DNA from: Lachnospiraceae bacterium
GTDB lineage: Bacteria; Bacillota; Clostridia; Lachnospirales; Lachnospiraceae
Length of the DNA: 64,000 nucleotides
NCBI GenBank assembly: GCA_017427415.1
Contig: JAFRSU010000043.1
Location: 1-64,000 of the forward strand
Reading direction: 5' to 3'
Part shown: positions 50,476-60,095 of the stretch, piece after piece
How positions within the stretch are numbered: the first letter of the stretch is position 1
Layout: every line of letters begins with the position of its first letter
Notes under the pieces: model-generated
Seen by the model: the letters and a program-made list of their open reading frames with translations, nothing else
What the model was told of the DNA's origin: nothing
Databases searched by the model: none
Translations under genes and position numbers: made by a program

Positions 50476-50517
50476 ATAACGGGGAAACGCCGGAGGCATT
50501 TCCCGGGTGAGATTGAC
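50476..50517 (+). repeat. dispersed hairpin element, copy 3 (diverged)
   Basis: GGGGAAACGCC (50481-50491) and GGCATTTCCC (50495-50504) form the hairpin, followed by GGGTGAGATTGAC. Compared with the other copies, several stem positions change on both sides (GGGAAA with TTTCCC), so pairing rather than sequence is kept. It lies 17 bases before hprK. Confidence 0.55.
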
Positions 50518-50534
50518 TTTATAATAGGAGATAA

Positions 50535-51488
50535 ATGATTATGAATGATGAGTATTCCGTAGTTTTATCAAAACTGGTCGAAAAAATGAAACTGGAAAAC
50601 TGTACTCCTGAGATTGATGCGGGGAAAATATATATCAATAAACCCGACATAAACAGGCCGGCACTTCAGCTTGCGGGCTTCATGGAGGACTTCGATAACG
50701 AGAGGATCCAGATAATCGGAAACGTAGAGCATTCTTATCTCTTGAGACAGTCAAACAGGGATGAGATATATGAACGTTTCCTTTCAAGCGGCATACCGTG
50801 CGTTATCCTCTGTAACGGCTTTGAGCTTGAAAAGTCCCTTGTCGATACTGCGATAAAGTACCAGGTGCCTCTTCTTAGGACCGGAAAAACAACATCCTCG
50901 CTTATGGCAGAGGTTATCAGATGGCTGAATGTTGAACTGGCTCCGACCATGACCATACACGGAGTACTTGTAGATGTATACGGTGAGGGCATACTTATCA
51001 CAGGTGAGAGCGGTATCGGTAAATCCGAGGCGGCACTTGAACTTATAAAAAGAGGACATCGTCTGATAAGCGATGATGTAGTGGAGATAAAAAAAGTAAG
51101 TGATGATACGCTTGTAGGTACTTCTCCTGAGATGACAAGGCACTTTATCGAACTCAGAGGTATAGGCATCATAGATGTAAAAACGCTGTTCGGTGTTGAA
51201 AGTGTTAAGAATACCGGTACCATCGATCTGGTTATTAACCTTGAGGACTGGGACAGGGAGAAGGAATACGACCGTATGGGTCTTGAGGAGCATTATGTCA
51301 ATTATCTCGGCAACAATGTCGTGTGCCACAATATTCCGATAAGACCGGGCAGAAACCTTGCGATCATATGCGAGGCAGCAGCTGTAAACTGCAGACAGAA
51401 GAAGATGGGTTACAATGCAGCACAGACTCTTTATGAAAGAGCTATAGCAAATATTAACGGCATTAAGCCGGATGTAAGAGAATGGTAA
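50535..51488 (+). CDS. hprK: HPr kinase/phosphorylase
   Basis: A 317-residue bifunctional enzyme that phosphorylates HPr or Crh on Ser46 using ATP or pyrophosphate and removes the group again, the switch for carbon catabolite repression in Firmicutes. The N-terminal domain (1-130) is followed by the P-loop G-E-S-G-I-G-K-S-E and the HprK signature including H-R-L-I-S-D-D-V-V-E and E-L-R-G-I-G-I-I-D-V. It lies in a block with glucokinase, MurB, WhiA and an HPr-like gene. Starts at 50535 and 50541 are both possible after AGGAG. Confidence 0.95.
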   Translation: MIMNDEYSVVLSKLVEKMKLENCTPEIDAGKIYINKPDINRPALQLAGFMEDFDNERIQIIGNVEHSYLLRQSNRDEIYERFLSSGIPCVILCNGFELEKSLVDTAIKYQVPLLRTGKTTSSLMAEVIRWLNVELAPTMTIHGVLVDVYGEGILITGESGIGKSEAALELIKRGHRLISDDVVEIKKVSDDTLVGTSPEMTRHFIELRGIGIIDVKTLFGVESVKNTGTIDLVINLEDWDREKEYDRMGLEEHYVNYLGNNVVCHNIPIRPGRNLAIICEAAAVNCRQKKMGYNAAQTLYERAIANINGIKPDVREW

Positions 51489-51498
51489 GGTGAATGAT

Positions 51499-52437
51499 AT
51501 GAAGTATTGTTTTGGAGTAGACATAGGAGGAACGACCATTAAAATGGGTCTGTTCACATCAGAAGGCGAACTGCTTGATAAGTGGGAGATCACAACCAGA
51601 CGTGAGAACGGCGGAGAAAACGTACCGCAGGATATAGCCGATGCTATCGAAAAAAAGTGCAGTGAAAAAGGTATTTCAAAAGCCGATGTTACAGGAGCGG
51701 GTATCGGAGTACCGGGACCGGTCACTCCCGACGGAACCGTAATGAAATGTGCCAATCTCGGCTGGGGGATATTCAATGTCAATGAAAAGATGACAGCCCT
51801 TACAGGTTTTAACTGCAAAGCAGTAAATGATGCGAATGCCGCTGCTTTGGGAGAGCTGTGGAAGGGCGGCGGAAAAGGTTTTAAAAACCTGGTGTTCATA
51901 ACCTTAGGAACCGGTGTCGGCGGCGGCATAGTCATCGACGGAAATATCATAAGCGGTATACATGGCGGCGGCGGAGAGATCGGGCATATAGTTGTAAATC
52001 CTAAAGAAGAGGATATATGCGGCTGCGGCGGGCACGGTCATCTTGAACAGTATGCATCCGCTACGGGGATTGTCAGAATGGCCAAAAAAGAGCTTGCAAA
52101 GGACACATGTACAAGTTCTTTAAAGGGGAAGGACGGACTTACCTGTAAGGATGTTTTTGATGCTGCAAAAGCAGGGGATGAGACAGCCTGCAGGCTTGTG
52201 GATACCATGTGCGCATATCTGGCACAGGCTCTATCGGGAGTAGCTGCGACCTGCGATCCCGAGGCTTATGTTATAGGCGGCGGAGTATCCAAAGCCGGCG
52301 ATATCATAACCGATACCGTTAAAAAACATTTTTACGGCAATAACATGAATGTACTGACGACTGCACAGTTCAAGCTTGCAGAGCTTGGAAATGATGCCGG
52401 TATATACGGAGCGGCTTATCTTGCGGTTGAACAGTAA
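51499..52437 (+). CDS. glk: ROK-family glucokinase
   Basis: A 312-residue sugar kinase using ATP to phosphorylate glucose at C6. Visible are the phosphate loop D-I-G-G-T-T-I-K-M-G, the catalytic N-D-A-N-A-A-A-L-G-E, T-L-G-T-G-V-G-G-G-I and the zinc-site region C-G-C-G-G-H-G-H-L-E-Q (fourth ligand position is His rather than Cys). ATG 51499 follows AAGGTGA. It begins 10 bases after hprK, linking glucose activation to catabolite control. Confidence 0.9.
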   Translation: MKYCFGVDIGGTTIKMGLFTSEGELLDKWEITTRRENGGENVPQDIADAIEKKCSEKGISKADVTGAGIGVPGPVTPDGTVMKCANLGWGIFNVNEKMTALTGFNCKAVNDANAAALGELWKGGGKGFKNLVFITLGTGVGGGIVIDGNIISGIHGGGGEIGHIVVNPKEEDICGCGGHGHLEQYASATGIVRMAKKELAKDTCTSSLKGKDGLTCKDVFDAAKAGDETACRLVDTMCAYLAQALSGVAATCDPEAYVIGGGVSKAGDIITDTVKKHFYGNNMNVLTTAQFKLAELGNDAGIYGAAYLAVEQ

Positions 52438-52455
52438 ATACAAGGAGCGGTTTTT

Positions 52456-53388
52456 GTGGATAAGAATATTATCGGACAGATAAAAAAGCTTTGCGGGGAC
52501 GGAAAAGTATTTGAAAAGGTAAAGCTTTCGGAATATACGTCATTTAAGACCGGCGGACCGGCAGAATGTCTGGTGCGTCCTACGGAGATCGATGAACTTA
52601 AAAATGTCATCGCGTTTGTAAGAGAAAAGAAGATCCCTTATTATGTTTTGGGTAACGGGACAAATATGCTTGTCTCCGATGACGGGTTTAAGGGTGTCAT
52701 CATAGCGTTAAAAGATCTGAACGGAGAGATTGTTTTTAAGGATACGGATGAGCGGGATAAGGTAAGCGTTACCGTATATGCAGGCTGCACTTTGGCAAGG
52801 CTCTCCTCCGAGGCTGCATCAAGAGGGCTCCAGGGTACCGAGTTTGCTTCAGGCATACCCGGCAGTATAGGCGGCGCGGTAGTCATGAATGCAGGGGCGT
52901 ACGGAGGAGAGATCAAGGATATACTTGAATATGCCGATGTGCTTGATGAAGACGGCAATATAGTGCGTCTTTACAACGCTGACCTTGAATTCGGATACCG
53001 CAGCAGTGTTATCCAGAAGAAAAATTATATAGTGCTTTTGGTTTCTTTTATATTAAAACGCGGAAATGAGAAAAATATAAAAGCGGAGATCCGTGAACTT
53101 AACGAAAGAAGAAGGGAAAAGCAGCCTTTGGAATATCCGAGTGCGGGAAGTACTTTTAAACGTCCCGAAGGCTATTTTGCCGGAAAGCTTATAGAAGATT
53201 CGGGTCTGAAAGGATACCGTATCGGTGATGCACAGGTGTCCGAGAAACATTGCGGATTCGTGATCAACAGGGGAAAGGCAACATCTGCCGATATATACAG
53301 CCTGATCGGGGACGTTATAGCAACTGTCTACGAGAAGACAGGAGTACAGCTTGAACCCGAGATAAAACTTTTGGGGTTTGATGAATGA
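52456..53388 (+). CDS. murB: UDP-N-acetylenolpyruvoylglucosamine reductase
   Basis: A 310-residue FAD enzyme that makes UDP-N-acetylmuramate with NADPH. The FAD-binding region has Y-Y-V-L-G-N-G-T-N-M-L-V and G-I-P-G-S-I-G-G-A-V-V-M-N-A-G-A-Y-G. The catalytic Ser is in P-S-A-G-S-T-F-K-R-P and the late Glu in L-E-P-E-I-K. Type IIa, as in Firmicutes. A GTG start follows AGGAG. The end overlaps whiA as ATGA. Confidence 0.95.
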   Translation: MDKNIIGQIKKLCGDGKVFEKVKLSEYTSFKTGGPAECLVRPTEIDELKNVIAFVREKKIPYYVLGNGTNMLVSDDGFKGVIIALKDLNGEIVFKDTDERDKVSVTVYAGCTLARLSSEAASRGLQGTEFASGIPGSIGGAVVMNAGAYGGEIKDILEYADVLDEDGNIVRLYNADLEFGYRSSVIQKKNYIVLLVSFILKRGNEKNIKAEIRELNERRREKQPLEYPSAGSTFKRPEGYFAGKLIEDSGLKGYRIGDAQVSEKHCGFVINRGKATSADIYSLIGDVIATVYEKTGVQLEPEIKLLGFDE

Positions 53389-54311
53389 ATTTTACTGAAA
53401 AGGTTAAGCAGGAGTTAGGAAGCATCCTGCCCAATCCCAGACATTGCAGAATGGCAGAATTGGGAGGAATGATAGCCGGAGCGGGTTCATATGATGATGT
53501 AGAACACAATCTGGTCATAAGTTCGGAAAACGAATTGGTTATAAAAAAGGCAGAAAAGTTATTAAATAAAATATTTTCTGTTGACAATTTCGGTCGGACA
53601 GTTTACGATATAAAGCGTTCGGGAAGAGAGATGGGGAGAATAATCCTTTCCGGACAGGAAACGGAAAAGATTGAAGAAACATTAAAACTCCGATCGTATG
53701 AGCTGGCTGCGGATCCGGTATTATATACCATGACCTGCTGCAAACGTGCTTTTTTAAGAGGAGCATTTCTTGCATCAGGATCGCTTACCGATCCGAAAAA
53801 AGATTACCACTTTGAGATATCGCATGACAGTGAGAGATTTGCCGGAGAACTGCGGGATCTCATAAACAGCTTCGGTGCGGATGCCAAACTGGTAAAGCGT
53901 AAGAAGCAGTATGTGGTATACGTAAAGGACAGCGATATGATCTCGGAACTGCTTAATATCATGGGAGCTCATGTTGCCATGATGGAACTTGAAAACGTGA
54001 AGATATATAAGGAACTCAGAAACCGTGTGAACAGACAGGTTAACTGTGATTCCGCAAATATCAAAAAAGCAGTTAAGGCTTCCGGCAAGCAGTTGGAGGA
54101 TATCCGGTATATAAGGGAAAAGACCGGATTTGAAGGTATGGCGGAGGAGCTGATAGAGACAGCTGAGCTAAGGGAACGTTTTCCTGAGGCCTCTTTAGCC
54201 GAACTGGTAATGTATAACGGGGACAGTGTTGGAAAATCAGGGCTTAATCACAGATTAAAGAGAATTTCGGCCATAGCGGATAAACTCCGCGATGAAGAAA
54301 GTAAAGAATGA
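53385..54311 (+). CDS. whiA: WhiA, sporulation/cell-division regulator
   Basis: A 308-residue WhiA with a degenerate LAGLIDADG homing-endonuclease fold at the N-terminus (K-R-A-F-L-R-G-A-F-L-A-S-G-S-L and the preceding repeat) and a C-terminal helix-turn-helix (L-R-E-R-F-P-E-A-S-L-A-E-L, G-K-S-G-L-N-H-R-L-K-R-I). In Gram-positive bacteria it influences cell division and, in actinomycetes, sporulation. It is translationally coupled to murB. In many Firmicutes rapZ and yvcK lie between murB and whiA; here they are absent. Confidence 0.95.
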   Translation: MNFTEKVKQELGSILPNPRHCRMAELGGMIAGAGSYDDVEHNLVISSENELVIKKAEKLLNKIFSVDNFGRTVYDIKRSGREMGRIILSGQETEKIEETLKLRSYELAADPVLYTMTCCKRAFLRGAFLASGSLTDPKKDYHFEISHDSERFAGELRDLINSFGADAKLVKRKKQYVVYVKDSDMISELLNIMGAHVAMMELENVKIYKELRNRVNRQVNCDSANIKKAVKASGKQLEDIRYIREKTGFEGMAEELIETAELRERFPEASLAELVMYNGDSVGKSGLNHRLKRISAIADKLRDEESKE

Positions 54312-54333
54312 CCGGAACGGAATGGAGAAAAAG

Positions 54334-54600
54334 ATGATTACAAAAAAGATGGCGATTGACATAACCGCTGACCTTGACAAAAGACCTATCGCTAAACTGG
54401 TCCAGGAGGCCAGTAAGTTTAACAGCTCGGTGTTTTTTGAGTACAAAGATAAGAAGGTTAATGCTAAGAGCATTATGGGAATGATGACATTTATCAGCAT
54501 CATGAACAAAGCTTCGGCAGCTCGTGAGAAGATCGATATCAAGATAAACGGTACCGATGAGGGCGAGGCTATGGATGCAATTACCGCATTCTTTTCATAA
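54334..54600 (+). CDS. Crh-like HPr protein lacking His15
   Basis: An 88-residue HPr fold protein. Counting from ATG 54334 (GGAG 6 bases upstream), residue 15 is Asp where HPr carries the PEP-phosphorylated His; Arg17 and Pro18 of the H-A-R-P motif remain. The regulatory Ser46 is exactly in place in N-A-K-S-I-M-G. This is the pattern of Bacillus Crh (Gln15, Ser46): a catabolite-repression corepressor that HprK can phosphorylate but that cannot take part in sugar transport. It is close to hprK in the same block, which supports the idea. An ATG at 54322 would break the numbering. Confidence 0.85.
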   Translation: MITKKMAIDITADLDKRPIAKLVQEASKFNSSVFFEYKDKKVNAKSIMGMMTFISIMNKASAAREKIDIKINGTDEGEAMDAITAFFS

Positions 54601-54622
54601 GTTAATATGAAGAATTTTTTGT

Positions 54623-54653
54623 GGGAAACCTTTCTAAAGGGTTTCCTTTTTTT
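54623..54653 (+). terminator. rho-independent terminator after the hprK-whiA block
   Basis: GGAAACC (54624-54630) and GGTTTCC (54640-54646) pair, followed by seven T. Confidence 0.85.
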
Positions 54654-54750
54654 GTCAATTGTGATATACTAAAATAGATGAGATATGGCCTTAAATCTAT
54701 TTGATATAGAGATCACATAAAAGTAAGACCGGATTTTTCGGAGGCAGCAT

Positions 54751-56379
54751 ATGACAAGAGAAGAAAGACGAAGAGAAGTTAAGAAAAACAGGCTTGCCCT
54801 GGCAGTTATAATTATAGAACTGATAGCAGTTGCAATACTTATACCGTTGGCAGTTTCAAGGCTCGGTAAAAAGAACGATGATAAAACCGTTACCGTGAAT
54901 ACAGGGGACGCGGGCAGCATTGTCACACCCGGAACAAATACTGAGATAAATACGGATGAGACACATACAAGCGTATCAACGGATGTTCAGGGAAAAGGGA
55001 ATGTTTCTAAAGAACCTGCAGATACGAATGCAGGAGATAAGGCAGGCAGAACAGATCCGGCACCGTCCGGTAACGGTACCGGTGATAAAACCGAACCTGT
55101 TGTTACTTCTGAGCCGGAAGTTACTGCTGAACCTACACCTACCCCGGAAGTAAAAAAAGATGATCCAAAACCGGGGACTTTTGAAGCGGTGATGCAGGAA
55201 GCTGATATTAAGGCTGAAATGTATGATTATGATGCGGCGATAGAGCTGGTAAAGTCAAGACCGGAATACGAGACGAGCGATGAGGCGAAGGCAGCTGTTG
55301 CGCGTTATGAGGAAGAGAAAGCAAAGTGCGTAAAGTGGCCGGATAATTCCAAGATCAGCCATATATTCGTACATTCATTGATAGTTGACACCTCACGGGC
55401 CTTCGGTCCCAAGTCTTCACAGCCTTTAGGCTATAATAAATACATGACTACCGTCAGCGAATTCAACAAGATGATCGAGTCAATGTATGAAAAAGGATAT
55501 GTGCTCGTAAGTATCCACGATATAGCCAAGCGTGAGATTGATGCCGACGGAAATGAAAAACTGGTAGCCCAGCCCATTATGCTTCCCGAAGGTAAAGAGC
55601 CGTTCGTGCTTTCACAGGATGATGTAAATTATTATGAGTATATGGAAGGGGACGGGTTTGCCGACAGGATAGTCATCGGTGAGGACGGGCTTCCCACATG
55701 CCAGTATACGGATACAGACGGCAATGTCTGGTTCGGTGAATACGATGTGCTGCCGATAATCGACAGATTTATCAAGGAACACCCCGATTTCTCATACAGA
55801 GGGGCAAAAGGTATACTTGCACTTACCGGTTATGAGGGTGCTTTGGGATATGATACCGGATTGAGCATGAAGATGTATGACGGCATGAGCGAAGATGAAA
55901 AGATGAAACGCATCAATGCCGAAAGAGAAAAGGCAAAAGCAGTGGCTGATGCTATAAAGGCAGACGGATGGGAGTTCGCAAGCCACAGCTATACGCATTC
56001 CAATATGACTAAGGCTACACTTGATCATATGAAATACGATTCGAAACGCTGGCATGAGGAAGTAGAGATAATCACAGGTCCCACTGATATATATATCTAT
56101 CCTTACGGAGCGGATATATGTGACTGGCATGCATATAAGGGAGATAAATTCGAACTTTTAAAGAGTTACGGCTTCTGGTATTTCTGTAACGTGGATGCTA
56201 CAAGATACTGGATACAGCTGAGGAACGATTATTTCAGAATGGGCCGTATAAATACAGACGGTGAGCGTATGCATATCACATTAAAGAACAGAAGCAATCC
56301 GGAACTTACCGACAGACTCGGATATTTCTTTAAGACTGAAGATGTATACGACAATACAAGACCTGCATGGAATGACTGA
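54751..56379 (+). CDS. membrane-anchored polysaccharide deacetylase (CE4-like)
   Basis: A 542-residue protein with a single N-terminal helix (LALAVIIIELIAVAILIPLAV) and no cleavage motif, a Thr/Pro/Glu-rich external linker to about residue 145, a helical spacer, then a NodB-type barrel. The metal-binding residues appear as S-Q-D-D-V (Asp pair) and A-S-H-S-Y-T-H-S (two His), with Y-P-Y-G-A-D as a further motif. It probably removes N- or O-acetyl groups from peptidoglycan or a capsule. CGGAGG precedes the ATG. It is followed by dnaE after 28 bases. Confidence 0.82.
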   Translation: MTREERRREVKKNRLALAVIIIELIAVAILIPLAVSRLGKKNDDKTVTVNTGDAGSIVTPGTNTEINTDETHTSVSTDVQGKGNVSKEPADTNAGDKAGRTDPAPSGNGTGDKTEPVVTSEPEVTAEPTPTPEVKKDDPKPGTFEAVMQEADIKAEMYDYDAAIELVKSRPEYETSDEAKAAVARYEEEKAKCVKWPDNSKISHIFVHSLIVDTSRAFGPKSSQPLGYNKYMTTVSEFNKMIESMYEKGYVLVSIHDIAKREIDADGNEKLVAQPIMLPEGKEPFVLSQDDVNYYEYMEGDGFADRIVIGEDGLPTCQYTDTDGNVWFGEYDVLPIIDRFIKEHPDFSYRGAKGILALTGYEGALGYDTGLSMKMYDGMSEDEKMKRINAEREKAKAVADAIKADGWEFASHSYTHSNMTKATLDHMKYDSKRWHEEVEIITGPTDIYIYPYGADICDWHAYKGDKFELLKSYGFWYFCNVDATRYWIQLRNDYFRMGRINTDGERMHITLKNRSNPELTDRLGYFFKTEDVYDNTRPAWND

Positions 56380-56407
56380 TAAGAAGCAATAAAACGGGGA
56401 GGATAAT

Positions 56408-59400
56408 ATGGCGTTTACACATTTACATGTTCATACGGAATACAGCCTCCTTGACGGTTCAAGTAAGATAAAAGAGATCCTTGCAAGGGCAAAGGAACTC
56501 GGACAGACGTCGCTCGCCATAACCGACCACGGGGTAATGTACGGTGTGATCGATTTTTATAAAGCGGCTCTTGATATAGGGGTAAAGCCGATCATCGGCT
56601 GTGAGGTATATGTAGCACCCGGCTCTCGTTTTGAGAAGGAGAATTCGGTCTCGGATGAGAGATACCGCCATTTGGTACTTTTGGCCGAGAATAACAAAGG
56701 GTATTCGAACCTTATGAAGATCGTATCCAAAGGTTTCGTAGAAGGCTTCTATTATAAGCCGCGTGTGGATATGGAGGTGCTTAAGGAATACCACGAGGGT
56801 ATCATAGCTCTTTCGGCATGTCTTGCCGGTGAAGTACCGGGAGCATTGCTTAAGGATGACTATCAGGCTGCAAAGGATGCGGTGCTCAGGCATCTTGAGA
56901 TATTCGGAGAGGATAATTACTTTCTGGAGCTGCAGGATCACGGTATCCCCGAGCAGAAAAAAGCCAATGCCGGAATATTGCGTCTTTCGCAGGAGACCGG
57001 AGTCAAGCTGGTATGCACCAATGATGTGCATTATACATTTGCTGAAGATGCAGAGGCACATGATATACTTTTGTGTATACAGACACAGAAAAAGGTCCAG
57101 GATACCGACAGAATGCGCTATGAGGGCGGGCAGTTTTACCTGAAATCCGAAGAGGAGATGAGGGCTTTATTCCCTTATGCTCCCGAAGCGGCAGACAATA
57201 CTGCAAAGATCGCCGAGAGATGTAATGTCAATATAGAATTCGGACACTACAAGCTGCCTAAGTTTGACGTACCGGAAGGTTATACGGCAGAGACATATCT
57301 GCGAGAGCTCTGTAACGAGGGCTTAAAGAGAAGATATGCGGGTGTTTCGGAGGAAAAGTTTAAAGAGCTTAAGGACAGGCTTGATTATGAGCTTGATACG
57401 ATAAAAGGGATGGGCTTTGTCGATTATTTCCTGATCGTATCCGATTTTATCAAATACGGACGTGATCACGGGATAGCCGTAGGTCCCGGACGAGGCAGTG
57501 CAGCAGGTTCGATAGTATCCTACACTTTAGGGATAACAAATATCGATCCGATCAGATACAGTCTCCTTTTTGAGAGATTCCTCAATCCGGAGCGTGTGAC
57601 CATGCCCGATATTGATGTGGATTTCTGTTTTGAAAGAAGACAGGAAGTCATAGATTACGTAGTAAGAAAATACGGTAAGGACAAGGTAGTCCAGATCGTT
57701 ACTTTCGGTACTCTTCAGGCACGCGGCGTATTGCGTGATGTCGGAAGGGCACTGGATCTCCCTTATTCGAAGGTGGATCAGATAGCAAAAATGGTCCCCC
57801 AGGAACTTGGAATGACCTTAGATAAGGCATTTACCGCCAATCCCGATTTTAAGGCGGCTTATGATTCGGATCCGGATATAAAGAAGCTTATCGACATGAG
57901 CAGAAGACTTGAAGGTCTTCCGAGGCATTGCTCGATGCATGCGGCGGGAGTTGTCATTTCCAATGCTCCTGCGGATGATTATGTGCCGCTTTCCCGTTCT
58001 GCGGATGATACGATCACTACACAGTATACCATGACCACATTGGAGGAACTCGGTCTTCTTAAAATGGACTTTTTGGGACTGCGTACACTTACGGTCATAC
58101 AGGCTGCGGTAAGATCGGTCAACGAGATGCTGCTTGAAGAATACAAGAAGGAACATGAAGGAAGCGATGAGGGATTCGAACCGTTAAATATCGACAATAT
58201 CGATTATAACGATAAAAAGGTATTTGAACTTATAGCTTCCGGAAAGACTGAGGGTATTTTCCAGCTGGAAAGTGCGGGCATGAAGAACTTCATGAAGGAG
58301 TTAAAGCCCACTTCAATGGAGGATATCATCGCGGGTATATCCCTGTACCGTCCCGGTCCCATGGATTTTATACCAAAGTACATAAAGGGCAAACAGCAGC
58401 CGGATACCATTACCTACGACTGCGAACAGCTCCGGCCTATCTTAGAGCCCACATACGGCTGTATAGTATATCAGGAACAGGTTATGCAGATAGTACGCAA
58501 TCTTGCGGGATACAGCTTTGGAAGAAGCGATCTGGTAAGACGTGCCATGTCTAAAAAGAAGCAAAGTGTCATGGAGAAGGAAAGGGAAAGCTTCGTACAT
58601 GGCAACGCATCGGAAAATGTCCCGGGATGTGCGGCACTCGGTATAGATGAAAAAACAGCAAACAAGATCTATGACGATATGATAGATTTTGCAAAGTATG
58701 CTTTTAATAAATCCCATGCGGCAGCCTATGCTGTTGTAGCATATCAGACGGCATATTTAAAATGCTACTATCCGGTACATTTTATGGCCGCTCTGATGAC
58801 CAGCGTCATAGACAATGCAGGTAAAACCGCAAGTTATATCAATATATGCAGGAAAATGGGGATAAGCGTTCTGCCTCCCGATGTGAATGAAGGAGGATAT
58901 TCCTTTACACCTGTGGGAAATGCCATAAGATATTCGCTTTCGGCTATCAAGGGCGTAGGAAGACCCGTCGTTGAAGCTATAGTATCGGAGAGAAAAAGAA
59001 ACGGTCCGTATACAGGAGTGAAAAATTTTGTAAGCAGGCTTTCTTCAAAAGAAACCAATAAAAGAGTCATCGAGAGCCTGATAAAAGCGGGAGCTTTTGA
59101 TACGCTCCCGGGCAACCGGCATCAGCTTATGATAGCTTTCCCGAGCATAGTGGAAAGAGCGGCTTCGGAGAAAAAGAGTGCCATGGAAGGACAGATGACA
59201 CTGTTTGAACTTTTCGATCCGGATTATGCGAAAAAGGATATGGTTCCGCTGCCTGATGTAAGTGATTATTCAAAAGATGAAGTACTTGCGTTTGAAAAGG
59301 AAGTACTTGGCATATATGTATCAGGGCATCCGCTTGAAAGATACTCCGATATCCTTGAGAAAAACTCCAATGTCACTACCCTGGATTTTGCTGCGGAAGA

Positions 59401-59971
59401 AGCGGAAGAGGATGAACAGAAGGCTTCCGGAATAAGTGAGGACAGTGTAAAGCTTAAGGACGGGGAAGAATGTGTCATAGGCGGTATCGTATCAAACCGT
59501 CTGGTTAAAACTACCAGATCCAATACCATCATGGCGTTCCTTACCTTAGAAGACATGTACGGTACTGTGGAAGTACTTGTATTTCCAAAGGATTATGCCA
59601 AGTACAGGACTATATGCGATGTCGATGCAAGGCTTCTCATAAAAGGCAGGGTTACGATAGAAGAAGAACGCGGAGCCAAGCTTATCTGCCAGCAGATGGT
59701 ATCCCTTGATGAGATAAAGAAGGAAGTATGGATCAAATTCAGCGACAGAGATGCATTTGATAAGGCGGAGAAAGACCTGACAGGTATAGTATCAAAATAT
59801 GACGGACGTGACGGAGTGGTGGCGTATTGTGCAAAAGAAAAAATGATAAAGCGTTACCCGCAATCGGTTGAGACCGGAATATGTCCCGAGCTTATGGAAG
59901 AACTGAATGCTAGGTTCGGTACGGACTCTGTGGGAATTGTTCCCACGAAATACAACTGGGGCCGGAATTGA
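56408..59971 (+). CDS. dnaE: DNA polymerase III alpha subunit
   Basis: A 1187-residue replicative polymerase of the DnaE type. Order: PHP domain at the N-terminus (H-L-H-V-H-T-E-Y-S-L-L-D-G and T-D-H-G, metal ligands intact), the polymerase core with G-R-G-S-A-A-G-S and catalytic P-D-I-D-V-D-F, a helix-hairpin-helix region, and an OB fold near the C-terminus (about 1015-1110). Length is normal. ATG is preceded by GGGGAGGAT. Transcription probably starts at the deacetylase gene or within the gap. Confidence 0.96.
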   Translation: MAFTHLHVHTEYSLLDGSSKIKEILARAKELGQTSLAITDHGVMYGVIDFYKAALDIGVKPIIGCEVYVAPGSRFEKENSVSDERYRHLVLLAENNKGYSNLMKIVSKGFVEGFYYKPRVDMEVLKEYHEGIIALSACLAGEVPGALLKDDYQAAKDAVLRHLEIFGEDNYFLELQDHGIPEQKKANAGILRLSQETGVKLVCTNDVHYTFAEDAEAHDILLCIQTQKKVQDTDRMRYEGGQFYLKSEEEMRALFPYAPEAADNTAKIAERCNVNIEFGHYKLPKFDVPEGYTAETYLRELCNEGLKRRYAGVSEEKFKELKDRLDYELDTIKGMGFVDYFLIVSDFIKYGRDHGIAVGPGRGSAAGSIVSYTLGITNIDPIRYSLLFERFLNPERVTMPDIDVDFCFERRQEVIDYVVRKYGKDKVVQIVTFGTLQARGVLRDVGRALDLPYSKVDQIAKMVPQELGMTLDKAFTANPDFKAAYDSDPDIKKLIDMSRRLEGLPRHCSMHAAGVVISNAPADDYVPLSRSADDTITTQYTMTTLEELGLLKMDFLGLRTLTVIQAAVRSVNEMLLEEYKKEHEGSDEGFEPLNIDNIDYNDKKVFELIASGKTEGIFQLESAGMKNFMKELKPTSMEDIIAGISLYRPGPMDFIPKYIKGKQQPDTITYDCEQLRPILEPTYGCIVYQEQVMQIVRNLAGYSFGRSDLVRRAMSKKKQSVMEKERESFVHGNASENVPGCAALGIDEKTANKIYDDMIDFAKYAFNKSHAAAYAVVAYQTAYLKCYYPVHFMAALMTSVIDNAGKTASYINICRKMGISVLPPDVNEGGYSFTPVGNAIRYSLSAIKGVGRPVVEAIVSERKRNGPYTGVKNFVSRLSSKETNKRVIESLIKAGAFDTLPGNRHQLMIAFPSIVERAASEKKSAMEGQMTLFELFDPDYAKKDMVPLPDVSDYSKDEVLAFEKEVLGIYVSGHPLERYSDILEKNSNVTTLDFAAEEAEEDEQKASGISEDSVKLKDGEECVIGGIVSNRLVKTTRSNTIMAFLTLEDMYGTVEVLVFPKDYAKYRTICDVDARLLIKGRVTIEEERGAKLICQQMVSLDEIKKEVWIKFSDRDAFDKAEKDLTGIVSKYDGRDGVVAYCAKEKMIKRYPQSVETGICPELMEELNARFGTDSVGIVPTKYNWGRN

Positions 59972-60020
59972 GATAAGAAGATAGTTGATAAATGTAAGTG
60001 ATATAACAAAACAGAAGATA

Positions 60021-60086
60021 TCCCCCACCTCTTAGCAAAGCGAAGGTGGGGGGAGATCTTCGTTTCAAGCGGGGTTCAAGCCCCGA
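60021..60086. repeat. pair of strong hairpins between dnaE and pfk
   Basis: TCCCCCACCT (60021-60030) pairs with AGGTGGGGGG (60044-60053). A second hairpin follows: TTTCAAGCGGGG and CCCCGATTGAAA around TTCAAG (about 60063-60092). Neither has a T tract, so they are not typical terminators. Together with the next element they make four hairpins in a row before pfk. Confidence 0.6.
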
Positions 60087-60095
60087 TTGAAATGA

